A stretch of 64,000 bases of DNA from Fomitopsis serialis. Lineage: Eukaryota > Basidiomycota > Agaricomycetes > Polyporales > Fomitopsidaceae. Below the pieces are notes generated by a model, which saw only the letters and a list, made by a program, of their open reading frames with translations, had not been told where the DNA came from and made no database searches. Both the position numbers and the translations under genes were made by a program. Positions 34,851 through 46,380 of this stretch are shown one piece after another. The DNA lies in contig NW_025954982.1 in the NCBI RefSeq assembly GCF_022376445.1, positions 186,001 through 250,000 of the forward strand. Direction: 5' to 3'. Within the stretch, counting starts at the first letter, position 1. Each line of letters begins with the position of its first letter.

Positions 34851-37800
34851 TCACTTCTTGGCCTTAGCTTTCCCCTTGGCCGTGGTTGCCGACTTAGCGG
34901 CCGCTTTCTTGGGTGCCTTGATGAGTTTGTCCTTTGAGACATCATCGTCGGAAGCCTCTTCGACCTCCTCGGCAACACCCTCCCCGTCATCATCCACCTA
35001 AGTCATGTCTCAGCACAGGATCCGCCGGATTAAGGGCCACTTACATCTAAGGCCTCTTCCAGATCAGGGAGGGGTCCAGCTGCGGCAAGCTTCTTGGGCA
35101 CCTTGCCTAGGTCTGCGGCCTTGTGGAAGGGGATTGGATGATCCCTCGAGTTGTACCTACATCAAGTGAGCAAGCGGTGACTCAGTCTCCTCGTCGATAC
35201 GTACTTCTTAGTGAAAGAGGTCTTGGTAGCTGTCGATATTTCCTTGAGCACAAGACTGTCCTTATTCTGATCGACACCAAGCTCCACGATCGTGTCCCAA
35301 TCCTCCCGAGAGATGAAATAGTCATCCATCCGCTCAACGATGTCGTCCACTGCGCTCTGCACATTCGCGATAGTCGCATCAGTTTGGTCTTGGATCCAAC
35401 GTGAGCCCATCTGATACGTACCGCGCCCTGTTCTGCAAGAGGTTTCACGAGGTAAGGGAACATCGCAGGGATGTAAGACTGCCGGATCTCAGCCTTGTCT
35501 CCAGAGACGTGCAACCGCATGCGCGCCTGGACCTCAGTGAGTTGTCGCGTAAGTTTGGTTTGTTTTGAGTTCTGCCCGAGCCACCTGCGACAACCCTTAG
35601 TATGCATGCGTACCAGCGAGACAACATGAGACGTACTGTGGGAACGACATAGCGTTGGGCCCTCCGTATGTCGCACCCATACCGTAGAGGAACGATGCCG
35701 GGCGGACTGTCGAGCAGACAGCATGCAATGGCATCAGCGACCAGTGCTGTTCGGGTCTGCGGCGGCAGATCAGCATTACTCTAGGCAAGAATGACCATCG
35801 CTGACGTACCCATGTATCAACGAGTCAACCAGATCACCATCTGATATGGACGCAGCAGCTTTATCCATGAGTTCCAGGTGTTTTAGAACCTTCTCTGGCC
35901 CGTCCAGGTTCTTCACTCTTGCCGGGTGAGTCTTCAAGTAATTCTCCTGCACCACATTCGGCATGATTGACGCACAACAATCAAACAACACCAACCTGGA
36001 CGAATAGCGGGACGAATGAGTGGTCATGGAAGTAGAGCTCCATCTTATCATTGAGAGTTTCTCTTGAAGTTGAGGAAAACATGTACGGCCCGAGCATCTT
36101 CTGAATAATGTTGAACGGCGTCATGATCGCATACTTCTCATTCATCTTGACACTACCAGTCCGGACGTCATCGCCTGAACGTCACACGCATGCCAGATTG
36201 CGACTCACAGTGCCTTTCCCTCATCGAAGTCCATCGTATCGTTTTGCAACCTCCATGTAGATAGCATGTTCAACACCTGTCGAATGTCGGACTGTGCGCC
36301 CTCAATGAGCTGGTCGATAACATTGGCCGGTATCTTCATCTTCTCCCTGGAAACGATTAGATTCACTCATTTCATATGGTCGCCAATCAAGCTCAAGCGC
36401 GCATTCACTTACTTGAATGCGATCGACAATATCCTGGAGCGGACGGATGCAACCTCTGGCCTAACATCAAGGTGAGACGCGATGCTTCGTGCAGGGAACT
36501 TTGAACTGACTTTCTGAACGTCAAGTTGAAGGCGACCATGGTCAAAGGCTTGAGTTTTGGAGCGCCTCGGTCGTTTGCAATGCATAGGATCGGAATCTAC
36601 TCTCATGTCTTGCGTTAGAAGGCATATCTGCGTACAACAGCACACGAACCTTTGTCTTCCTAATCAAAGCAGCTAGAGCACCTACACCTCCTCGGTCCCC
36701 AGCGGACATACCATCTACTTCATCCATGATAAGGCAGGACTTGTCGGTGATAGTGACGCCAGCAGCGTTTGTCAACTATGGCCATGTCAGTGAGCAAAGT
36801 AACGTAGCGGCAGCAACATTCGTAAGACGAACCTGTCCACCTCCCATCCATCCGTCAAGGGATGTATTTGCAATATTTGTGCTGTTCTGCAAATTGACTT
36901 TGGTCATGCGTTGTACTATGTGTAAGAGAGGAGCGAGCTGACCTCTACAAGCTTCTTACTCCGAGCGTCACTTGCGTTCAACTCAATGGGAGTAAATCCC
37001 TCAAGTTTAGCACACAAATGCGCACTCGTAGTCTTACCGATACCCGGCGAGCCGGTGATCATAATTGCTCGGTAGACGTTTATGCCGTCCTTTCCAGGCT
37101 TCTTGAAGTTTGCCTTCAGACTCGATGGCCTACATGCGTCAGCCAACGTGGATATAAGTGCAACGGATGAACAGCAGCTTACCAGTCATGCAGCCACCGC
37201 TGCAGCTTCTCGACCTGGCCCTTGTTTCCGCAGATTTCCTTCAATGTCTGAGGAGCATACCGGTCTGTCCAGAGTTTGTCCTGCGCGGAGATCTTAGCTG
37301 TGCTCCCGCTGGCCACGCTCGCTTTCGCCGCCTTCTTCTCCCGCTTCTCCATCTCCGCTGCAGCAGTTCGGATCGCTTCCTTCTCCTTCTCGAGTTTCTT
37401 CTTTGTCTTGTCGTCCAGATTGCGCATATCGGGCACACGAGTCCCGATCAGATCAAGAAAGCCGTCCTCGTCGATTGTCTTTAAGTTGTTCTTCTTGATC
37501 GCAGCAAGCTTGCTGGGCCCTGCGTCCGACCCGACAACGACATATGAAGTTTTCGACGAGGGCTGGCCCGTTACCCGACTGAGAACGCTGTGAGGTCACT
37601 AGGCAAAATCACACTTGTACATGCAACGTACCCGCCGTTGCGCTTCGCGAGTTCGATGGCCTCATCGCGAGATAGACTGGTCAGCTCGCCGGTGAACACG
37701 AACGACAGGCCAGCAAGGCAGTCCGGTGCCACAGGGGTCGGTATTGGCTTCGATCCTGGAGCCACAGGCCCTGCTGCTTTGGCCGCTCTCGCGGCCGCCC

Positions 37801-39053
37801 AGCTGTGGTCACAATGCATCAGAGATGGACGAAACGAAGGTCGGCAGAACGCACTTGAATTTGGGCTTCGGCTTCTCTTCATCGACCTCCACCGGTTCTT
37901 CCTTAGCTACAGCTTTAGCTTTGGTGTTCGCCAATTTTTCGGCTTGGGCCTTGGCCGGTGTCGCCTTCTTCGCAGGAGCAGCCTTCTTGGGAGGTGCCTT
38001 CTTGGGGACAGGCTTGCCCTTCGCCTGCCCTTTCTTCGGCAACTCATCGGCTTCAGTGTCTTGGTAGTCGTCATCTTCCTCCTCGGAGGTGGATGCAATG
38101 AAGTCGTCGTCTTGCTTATGCTTCTTGGTGGCGGTACTTGCCCGGCGCGCAGCGGGCTCCTTGGCCTTGGGCGTAGGTTTCGACGCCGGAGTACTGGAAG
38201 TCGCCTTGGCCTTGGCCTTGGACGAGGACGATGTGACTACGGCCTGTTTCTTCCTTGGCGGAGAGGCTTTCGTGTCCTCTTCATCCTCTTCGTCGCTCGA
38301 TACGACGACTGTCTTCTTGCGCTTAAGAGTAGGGGCGGGGCTAGATGTAACATCCTCGCCCATGGCACGTTCGCTTTTCGGCTTCTGAGATATTCTATCA
38401 GCAGTGGGTGATAATAGTTGCCAAATGACTTACAGCTTGTTTCGATATAGTCTTCGGTCTAGAAGGGAAGGTGTCAATCGCAAGAACCACACTCAAGAGT
38501 TCTTGACCTACGGGACGGAAGGCTTGCTGCTTGACCTACTCATGTTCAGAGGGATGCATGATATAGAACTTTATAGCACTCACTTGACATCGTCTTCGTC
38601 ACCTACAGACACAGTTAGAATAGAACGAAATCGCGAATACAGGCAACGTACTGATCTCGATGGTTTCTAATTTGAAGGATCCACTTTGTCTCAGCTGTAG
38701 ACAACATATTGGTCAATATCCAGCACAAATGACAACAGCTTTGCCATCGATTCTTCGTATACATCAATGTGCCAGTGCAAGCAAGGTCTATCTGTGGCCT
38801 CACCCTATTGGAGGGGTTGCTAGAACGGATGAGCGACCGGATCTGCTGCTCAAGCAATACAAGCGCGGACACAGCCCCCACCCTAGAGGGTTGGCTGAAA
38901 AACAGTGGGATGGAAACTCACAGAAGCATTTGACCGTTGAGTCGACATGGAACTACCAGCCGACTTGCTACTACCTGCGCCACCACCAGTAAAGAATCCC
39001 CGGATGTCCTTCCCCTGCGGCTTCGCAGAAAGCTTCGTCTTGGTCCCCGCCAT
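34851..39053 (-). CDS. RFC1: Replication factor C subunit 1 (RFC1), large clamp-loader subunit
   Basis: A multi-exon gene from [20 protein letters not shown] (39053) to a Lys/Ala-rich end (KGKAKAKK) at 34851. KDIRGFF near the start looks like a PCNA-interacting peptide. A long Lys/Ala/Pro linker (38360-37870) precedes a BRCT domain ([40 protein letters not shown]). The AAA module follows: [20 protein letters not shown], Walker [23 protein letters not shown] and Walker [16 protein letters not shown], then [10 protein letters not shown]. The C-terminal RFC1 helical domain is present ([48 protein letters not shown]). RFC1 with RFC2-5 opens PCNA and loads it at primer ends in replication and repair. 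All expected domains are in the right order and look functional. It shares a short upstream region with the divergent gene at 39575. Confidence 0.93.
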
Positions 39054-39574
39054 TCGTGGTGAGTTGTGGTTGGCAGAGTCCGAAGCGTGAATATATGGTT
39101 CGCGTGGAGAATGAGGGCGAGGAGTTGGCGAGGAGGCGGCACGCGAACGCGCTCCGCGCTGGTGACGCGACACGCTCCGTCACGCTGTGACGACGCGTTT
39201 GTCACACCTTGAACGGCGACCCTCCACTTCGGAGCATTATTGCGGAAAATCTATAGATGTAGATTCCTGTAGAGGCACAGCTTACGCGATGAGCTAAAAT
39301 GCATCCTTGAAGCTCGCGCGAGAGCATCAAACCAGTCGACCAGTACTGAGTAGCCTAACTCGGCCGAGATCCAGCCCCGATACGGTTTACGATTGTATTG
39401 ATTGCGTCTTCTGAGTTTGAACCTGCCTTGTTCAGCTTGTACTGATTGTAAGACAAACTTGAATCTCCGAAAGCACTCATCACAACGCGTACATCCGTTT
39501 CTGTTTATTGTACTCTGCTCTGTACTTGCATACGGCTTGCATACATACCTTCATTCACTTGTTCATTCACAGCC
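39054..39574. promoter_or_regulatory. Divergent promoter region of RFC1 and an unknown gene
   Basis: About 520 bp must drive both genes. GTGACGCGACACGCTCCGTC and ACGACGCGTTTGTC near 39161-39205 contain ACGCG(T) words. These resemble the MluI cell-cycle box that controls replication genes in yeasts; whether the same code holds here is inference. Confidence 0.4.
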
Positions 39575-41739
39575 ATGTCAGTCAAGTTGCCCAGCGCGAG
39601 GTATGTATTCATGTTCAAATAACTCTTGAGCCGTGTATTGAAGGCGCTCTTGGACCAGGTTTAAGGCGGTGTACGATAGCTTGCCACCCGACGCGCAACA
39701 GACTCTCATCGAGAAACAACTCATACCGCTGCTCAATCATGTCGACCGGAGTCAGTGGAAGAAGGTCCTTGGACAAGCGGGCGACCTCCAGACAATGCAC
39801 GCCGACATCCCCGTTCTTGATCTCAGGGCGAAGCGGCTAGAAGTCAACGCCCTGCTAGACGAGCTACATCGAGACTCGAAGCGGTCGTTCGTGAAGGAGC
39901 GATCTATGAAGAAGGAGCTCATCAGCGAGACGGTGGACAGCCTGACGAACTGGCTGAGCGACATCTGGCGAGTGGTCTACGAGCACAACGTCGAGTTCGT
40001 GCACGCGCACAAGTGCCTCCTGTTCGTCGCGGGAACAATAGACCATATGATCAGCGGGCGAACGAGGTGCGTACGCGAAGCTCGTATCTGACGGCCGATG
40101 ACGCGACGTCCGGTGCAGCTGCAAGTGCGCGTTCACCAACCTGTTCGTGAACGTCACGCTGAAGAACAAAGACGGGAAGCGCGTCAAGTCCTGGGATGTC
40201 AACGGCGTCCAGAACATCGTGGAGGTGCTGTTCTTCATCTGGCGAGAGGTCTTCCTGAGCATGCTGGCGACAAACACGAACAAGCAGCTACAGGACATCA
40301 CGGACATGCTGGAGGAGATCGACGACCTGCTGGGCTGGACGGCATTGGAGCGCATCCTGTATGGCGGGAAGAAATGTGAGCGGGGCACGCATGCGCGTGC
40401 ATAAATAGCTCATGATCAGTCTAGGTCCACACGACATCGATGAAGAGGAGGACGAGGAGGACGAGTTCTTCGATGAGTTCGAGGACGAGGACGACTACAC
40501 GGAATCGGACTTTGTCGAGGATACACTGACTGGGCCACACCCCGCGCGGCACTGGTCGTACCGCATCAGCAACGCCATGCCTCCGCTACGGAGTCACATA
40601 CAAGCCTATCTGGCAAGCGTTTTCAAGCTAACACCGTCACTCCAGCTCTACCGCGCACTCACCGCACTGTCTTCCGAATTCTCCGTCGAGGACACCACGC
40701 ATGAGGAGTTGGGCCGCTACCTGGAGGGCATCGCGACAAGCTCGTCTGACGCGTTCGCGGCCGCGCTCGACATCTGGGCGTTCGAATGCTTTCCGAACGA
40801 GATTGCCAGGGCGCTGGAGACACACTCACATCTGCTCCGCCCGCGCGACGCGAGCGCACTGCAGCGCGCCGTAACGGTGCTAGCGCAGCATGAGCCATAC
40901 AAGCGGCGCGCGCTGGAGATCATGGAGAAGGAGATGCTCGACACGGCGCGGGCGCTGCGGAACACGCTTCTGGTCTCGTTCTCGCACCTCGACGCGCCCG
41001 CGCACCGGGCGGAGGTGCTAGCGATCTCGAAAATGCGGCCAGGAGCGGCGGGGAGGCAGGACCGGATCGAGGCGTGGGTGGACGCGATCTCCACCCCGGG
41101 GACGAACGCGCCGAACCCAATGGCGTTCGCGGCGATGATGATGGGCTTGCCGCTCGTGCCTGGCATGGACCCGTCGGAGGATGCGGATCCCCTAGGCTAC
41201 CTTGACCTGGATCCGAACGACCCGGACCTCGAGGACTTGCGCGAGGAGTTCAGGCCGAGACTGAAGCAGCGCTTCGAGGGCTGGGTGGAGACTGCGCCCC
41301 TGGTTGTGGGTGGACCGATGCAGCTGGTCAAGGTGTGCAAGGACATTCTGGACATGATGCCATTTGTCCGTGCGGGCGACATCGTGGACGAGATGGTTGG
41401 CAGGTGAGCATGGCCTCTCAGAACACGCGGGTTCGCTGCTAACTGTCAGACAGGCTAGCGGACAAGCCGAGCAAGCACCACGTCTGCGATGCGCTTGACG
41501 CGCTGATGCAGTTCGTCAAGACGCAGCGAAAGAGGGTCCACAGCATGCGTACGACGACGAAGCATAGAGAAGCCAGAGCCGACGCAAACGCGGCACCCGT
41601 CGCTGGGCCTTCGACAATGGTTCCTCCCGTTCCTCCGTCGGCCGGACCGACCCCTCCACTGCCATCTCCTCACACAATTGACCTGTTGCAAGACGTGTTC
41701 TCAGGACCGCGCTTCGGCGGTATGGAAGACGTCGACTGA
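39575..41739 (+). CDS. Conserved basidiomycete protein of unknown function, alpha-helical with acidic patch
   Basis: Start MSVKLPSAR|FKAVYDSLPPDAQQTLIEKQ (39575). Exons join through ISGRT|SCKCAFTNLFVNVT, RILYGGKK and a strongly acidic block, EEEDEEDEFFDEFEDEDD (40440-40510), to GDIVDEMVGR|LADKPSKHHVCDALDALMQF and the stop at 41739. Almost the whole protein, about 640 residues, is predicted helical by eye (many amphipathic heptads), without membrane segments or a signal peptide. The last part is Pro-rich (VPPVPPSAGPTPPLPSP). I do not recognise the family. The divergent pairing with RFC1 hints at, but does not prove, co-expression. Confidence is for the existence of the gene, not for a function. 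Confidence 0.78.
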
Positions 41740-42285
41740 TTGCTTGCTCACTGGTGGTATCGTGCCATACCGTAACGTTATCTTATTAATCCTTGTAGCT
41801 CTAGGACATTCCACTGCCGCTCATTTGCGTTTTTCTCCTCGTCCCAGTATCGTACCATACGCAATGCACCCCCTTTCCGCTGGATCGGAGTGCTCTCGTG
41901 CCTGTCGCTGGAACGTGGCGACTGCCTGAATCGTCTGCGGTGCATCCTGCGAAGCGACAAAAGGTGGACCCACAAGTGTCAACAGTGCCGACGTTGCACC
42001 ATATATGTAAGTGATGGATCTCCGGCTTCGAAAGCTCATCAAGCGTCATCGAGTTTACCGTGGAAGGTACTCACGATGCCGTAGGAGACCATCTGGGCTT
42101 CGCAGCCGTTTTTTCTTTTGACGTGAGCGTTGGTCGTATAAATCTGGGGTACTGAGATCCAGCGCTGTAGTAGGTTTGTTCTCCGTGCGGATCGTGTCTG
42201 AGGGCAGTCATCGCACGTGGCACCCCGAGGACGCAATCAATTGAACAGTATGATCGTACAGTCCTGGCAGGCTGCTGGCCCATTA
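41740..42285. other. Intergenic stretch before the Harbinger element
   Basis: About 550 bp, containing the 3' flank of the unknown gene. GGCCCATTAGGGC (42277-42289) lies over the left boundary of the element; a near copy lies outside the right end. Confidence 0.4.
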
Positions 42286-42315
42286 GGGCCTGTTCGGTAA
42301 GCCGGAGACGTTCGC
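42286..42315 (+). repeat. Left terminal inverted repeat of the Harbinger element
   Basis: The 30 bases from GGGCCTGTTCGGTAAG through GACGTTCGC match the reverse complement of 44982-45011 perfectly. TTA stands directly outside. Confidence 0.9.
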
Positions 42316-42462
42316 TTGCTCGCCAGCGTCAGCCACTCGGGGAAACCCGAGGGTGTGACACCGTGTGACAGCAAGCTGGCGATGTTGGGGATCGACGCCG
42401 TCTTCGCCGTCTTCGTCTCTGTACTGCGACTCGCACAGGCTGCGACTCTCACACTGCGCATC

Positions 42463-43509
42463 ATGGGCGAGAAGGCCCACTGGACTGATGCCGATGTCTC
42501 CACCTTCCTGCAGGTCTTGAAGGAACACAAGGCCGAGGCTGGGGATGGCGGGAACTTCAAGGCACCGACCTTCAAGAAGGCTTCTGGCGAGCTGGAGAAA
42601 TGCCGGACGAAAGGGGCCGTGAAGACATGGACGTCTTGCCGAAACAAGTATGCCAAGGTATGCCTTCTATTTCTGTGTGGCTTCGATACTGAGATGGGTG
42701 GTAGCTGCGCGAGACCTACAAGGTCGTGTACGACCTCTCGGTGCAATCCGGGTTCCATTGGGACAATGAGAATGGTGCCGCGATAGACGAGGATAGTGAG
42801 GCTGTGTGGCAGGCTTATGTCGAGGTGGGTACTGTGTGTGCTCGCATGGATATGGCTGATATAGAATGGCATGTAGAAGCACCCCGAGGCTGAGCCCTTT
42901 CGCAACAAGGGGTGGCCGCACTTCGAGGATATGAAGGAGCTCATGCCATCGAAAGTGAAGGGTACCCATGCCTTCCATCCAGCCACGCAGATGTCAGGAC
43001 GCTCGGCAGATGCGGGAGCCTCTCGCGATGCCACGGTGGATCGCTCGACGCCAGAACCGAGTGATGATGGTGAGGCTAATGCAGCTCGTCACAGCACTCC
43101 GGTAGCCGAGGCCATAGAGGACACGGAGCACCTTGAGCTTCCTGCGACTCCGCCACCACCACCGAAGCGCAAGGCCCCTGCGTCGTCATCTACGTCGACC
43201 CAGAGCTCGAAGCGTATGCGAGGGCCTGGGCAAGCCGCGGCCCTCAACAGTCTCCACGAGGAATTTGGTGTATTCAACGAGATGGTACGCACTGTCATGG
43301 CCCCTGACATGAGCAGCCAGTCGACTCCGAGCCGCAAGGCCCGTGCTTTCAAACTCGCGCAGGAGGAGGAAGGGCTGGATGCGGATGAGATGGTGTCTCT
43401 GCTGGACGTCTTTCGGAAGGATGCGAGTGCTGCAGATTTGTACGTTCAGATCAAGGATCGTGCTGTGCGTAGGAAATGGGTAGACAGGCAGTTGGCTGGA
43501 ACACTGTAG
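42463..43509 (+). CDS. Harbinger Myb/SANT-like accessory protein
   Basis: Three exons: 42463-42657, from 42705, and from KHPEAEPFRNKGWPHFEDMK near 42880, ending at 43509. The start MGEKAHWTDADVSTFLQVLK and the following GNFKAPTFKKASGELEKCRT, KTWTSCRNKYAK|LRETYKVV match the Myb/SANT-like fold of the Myb_DNA-bind_3 kind (W-x-n-W spacing, helix-turn-helix). The middle is Ser/Pro-rich with a basic patch (PPPKRKAPASS, SSKRMRG), and the C-terminus is helical (EGLDADEMVSLLDVFRKDAS). Its stop is only about 10 bp from the stop of the convergent transposase. It probably recruits the transposase to the inverted repeats. Confidence 0.8.
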
Positions 43510-43518
43510 ATGCCTAAA

Positions 43519-44868
43519 TTACATGTCCATCATCCCCTCTCCAAGTCCCTCCCTTTCCTGTAGAAGTGCCTGGTAATCCTCCCACATCTGAGTTGCAATA
43601 GCATCACGCTTCGCATTGGCACGGTCCTTCTCTGCCTGATTGATTGCACGTTCTGCAAGGATACCTGAATCCACATCGCCGCCATGCAGCCCATGCCCAT
43701 CAAGAATATCAGCAAATTCCATGATTTCGTCTGGGTCGTGGATGCGGATGAAGTTGTGGATAGCACATAGAGCTGGAGGGATACGGGCCTGGATCTCCAT
43801 GCAGTACTCTGGAGCAAGGAGGAGGATACGGAAGCGACGTTTGAGGACACCAAAAATGCGTTCTATGACATTGCGAGCCGAGGAATGGCGAAGGTTGTAT
43901 AGCTCTTCTTTGTTTGCAGGCCTAAAAAGATTGAGTATATTGGATGAGAGAGAAGACCAGACTAACCGTAAATCAGCACGCCTCCATTCTGCGAGATGAT
44001 AGCGCACTCCACGGTACGGAACAAGCAAGGCATCACACAGGTGAAATCCGGCATCTGCAAACCAGAATTTCCCAGGGAGCGCAAGCAGACTGGTCCGACG
44101 AGCCTCGTTATAAAGCGCAGCATCCGTGATTGAGCCCTCCCAACCACTGAGCACGTACTGAAAGCGCATGTCAAATGAACAAGCTGCAAGCACGTTCTGG
44201 GACACCCCGCCTTTGCGGTTGCGTGAATTGTCGAGGTCCTCTGCAGAAGGTGCTGCATCGACCTGAACACCATCCATAGCTCCAACCGCATCCTCAAAAT
44301 AAGGAAAGAAGCGCGAGTTGTTTGCAATTTCTGGTGGGATCAGATCGTCCGCTTTTGGCAATTTCACGTATTTCGTGTAGAAAGGTGGTGACGAGAAAAT
44401 GGTGAGCATCTTGCGGTAATACCTGGGATCCTCTGTCAGCATAGAGATAGTCAAGCCAAAATAGACAAACCGTGAGATAGTCTCGTTAGACCGTTGGAAC
44501 CGTTCACCAAGGTGGCGTATCGACAGACCCGTCACAGATGCATACAAGAAAATTGCAAGCTGCTCTTGAAGCGTGACATGTCGTGAATCACCATACCCCA
44601 TGGCCTTCAGTTCTTCAATGAGAGCATAGAACACATGGTGATGTACACCGAGCTCTGCATAGATCCGTTGAGGGTGACCAAGGAGAAGCTCGAGAACCCA
44701 ACCTTCGCCAGTGAGGATAGACGTGTGGTATGGTTCTCGATCAAGAGTTGGCTCAGCAATGATGAAAACAGCCATAAAGAGGATTCTAACGAATATAAGG
44801 GCATACACGAGTAGCTGCTGGCGCCGTTGCCGCCAGCTATTGTCAACATTGCGGCTGTCGGACGGCAT
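43519..44868 (-). CDS. PIF/Harbinger transposase (DDE_Tnp_4)
   Basis: Start MPSDSRNVDNSWRQRRQQLL at 44868. A helix-turn-helix region (VTLQEQLAIFLYASVTGLSI, RFQRSNETISRFV) precedes the catalytic core. VGAMDGVQV carries the first Asp, FWFADAGFHLCDALLVPYRG the second, and NVIERIFGVLKRRFRILL the Glu. YVLSGWEGSITDAALYNEA is also typical of the family. One in-frame intron of about 60 nt is likely after HLAEWRRADLR (GTTAGT...TTTTAG), joining to PANKEELYNLRHSSARN. The tail is a charged helix (AINQAEKDRANAKRDAIATQ). The core is intact, without stops or frameshifts. It cuts and pastes the element together with the convergent Myb-like protein. Confidence 0.9.
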   Translation of the reverse strand: MPSDSRNVDNSWRQRRQQLLVYALIFVRILFMAVFIIAEPTLDREPYHTSILTGEGWVLELLLGHPQRIYAELGVHHHVFYALIEELKAMGYGDSRHVTLQEQLAIFLYASVTGLSIRHLGERFQRSNETISRFVYFGLTISMLTEDPRYYRKMLTIFSSPPFYTKYVKLPKADDLIPPEIANNSRFFPYFEDAVGAMDGVQVDAAPSAEDLDNSRNRKGGVSQNVLAACSFDMRFQYVLSGWEGSITDAALYNEARRTSLLALPGKFWFADAGFHLCDALLVPYRGVRYHLAEWRRADLRLVWSSLSSNILNLFRPANKEELYNLRHSSARNVIERIFGVLKRRFRILLLAPEYCMEIQARIPPALCAIHNFIRIHDPDEIMEFADILDGHGLHGGDVDSGILAERAINQAEKDRANAKRDAIATQMWEDYQALLQEREGLGEGMMDM

Positions 44869-44981
44869 TTTCGCGTGTACAAGGCAGGGACAGGCATGCA
44901 GTGGCTCGATTCGGTGCGTGACGATTTAATGTTTACTTCTATTTGTCCTACCAGCGCTCCGAGGGTCGCCCGAGCTGGCAG

Positions 44982-45011
44982 GCGAACGTCTCCGGCTTAC
45001 CGAACAGGCCC
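44982..45011 (-). repeat. Right terminal inverted repeat of the Harbinger element
   Basis: This is the perfect inverted partner of 42286-42315. TAA follows directly, then GGCCCACTAGGGC (45015-45027), which matches 42277-42289 at 12 of 13 bases. Confidence 0.9.
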
Positions 45012-46380
45012 TAAGGCCCACTAGGGCATGTCGCTGTCAAGGCCGCGCGCGCCCTTGTACTGTCGGACACAGTTTCTGCACACGGAGGCAAGAACGAAGC
45101 CTATTTCACGGATGATTTCACGCGAACGAGAAGCGAGAAGCACGAGCCCGCAAGGTGGCCCAGGTGGTTGCCTTGGACGATGCACGAGGCAGGGAGCACG
45201 CTCTGCGGTCCCGATATTCGCGCCCAAGTGTCATTTATCCCGCCCAAAATGGCAGCAGCAAACCCTCAGAAATCCACATAGGGCAACACCGAGTGGCCGC
45301 AGCATCATCTCAGCCTCCTCGCATCATCCTTCGACGATCTGTGGACACTCAACGCGAAAACATGAGGAGGCCTGCCGGCCACTGCATTACAGGCTGGGCT
45401 CCATGCGAGCCTCATGCGTTGGTGACTATGAACAACTTTGGAGTGCTCTATTGGCCAGAGCCCGCTAGCGCTGTCATCTGTCAATGTGTGGTGGTTCAAA
45501 ACTCCGCATGGTCACCAAGCCTCGGCAGGTATACTGTGCCGTTTCGACCATAGGTTCGGGGGATGTGATCTGTGACCAACGAACTAGCGAAATCCCTAAT
45601 TTACAGGGCCTGGTGACTCCTTGTGACCACAGAACTTGGATAGTCCACCGCAGGCGGCGGCACAGCGGACAAATCGCCTTGTAAGTTGTCCGAAGCCCTA
45701 ACATTGTCACGACTCACGCAGTAAAAGTGTGTAGATATTTAGATAACCGAACAAAACGTATTTTAATGTCCGGAACATTGGAAGCCAGCCAATCAGAAGC
45801 CACGCCTTTCAATGTTCCCCTGCCTAACATATGCCATTTCCGATAACCTAGATAGTCTAGGCGCTCTTGCGGCATAAGTCACCAATGTTAGGACTCCGAA
45901 CAAGCCGGTTTTTGCGCTGTGCGGGTGACAGCCTTTGCCAGCGGCACTGCGCCGCAGCCCTGAAACTGCATTCGTATACCTGTGACCGCCTCCAGGAATC
46001 CTCAGTTCGGACCCCTGTGACCCGTGACCAAACCTACTATGGTCGAAACGGTACAGGATAGAACACAGGGTTTCGCAGCACGCGGCTTGTGGGCCGCCCA
46101 TCGACGGACATGACCGCAGGAACGAGGACAGGCAGCCGGACCGAAGCTCATGCTGGCGGTAATCTGCCTCGAGGCAGCCATGAACCGTGACCTTCCATAC
46201 ACGGCCATCCACCTCGTTGTGCGCAAGGCGATGTTCCTGTCATTGCAGACCCGCCGCCACGTTGGAAACGCGAGTACAATGATTCACCTCTGAAGACATA
46301 CTCTTATCCGCCAGCCGAGTGCGTCTTTCCCTGCGATCCTCTCTTCCACCTCTATCACCCAGTCTGAGCCGACCCACGTT
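45012..46380. other. Intergenic stretch after the Harbinger element
   Basis: About 1.4 kb. Frames up to 146 codons occur, but without a domain or splice support. Repeated TGTGACC/GTGACC words occur near 45570-45625 and 46015-46030; their meaning is unknown. The last part should be the promoter of the gene at 46381. Confidence 0.35.

Larger units (their letters stand above)
42286..45011. mobile_element. Complete PIF/Harbinger-type DNA transposon, about 2.7 kb
   Basis: Perfect 30-bp terminal inverted repeats bound two convergent genes: a Myb/SANT-like DNA-binding protein on the plus strand and a DDE_Tnp_4-type transposase on the minus strand. This two-gene layout is the hallmark of PIF/Harbinger elements, where the Myb-like protein helps the transposase enter the nucleus and bind the ends. 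Harbinger elements usually duplicate TWA. Here TTA is on the left and TAA on the right, so a clean direct duplication is not seen. Both genes look open, so the copy may still be able to move. Confidence 0.85.

Noticed and set aside
45793..46212. 139-codon minus-strand frame after the Harbinger element
   Set aside because: Composition looks random and nothing joins to it; it lies where the promoter of the next gene should be.
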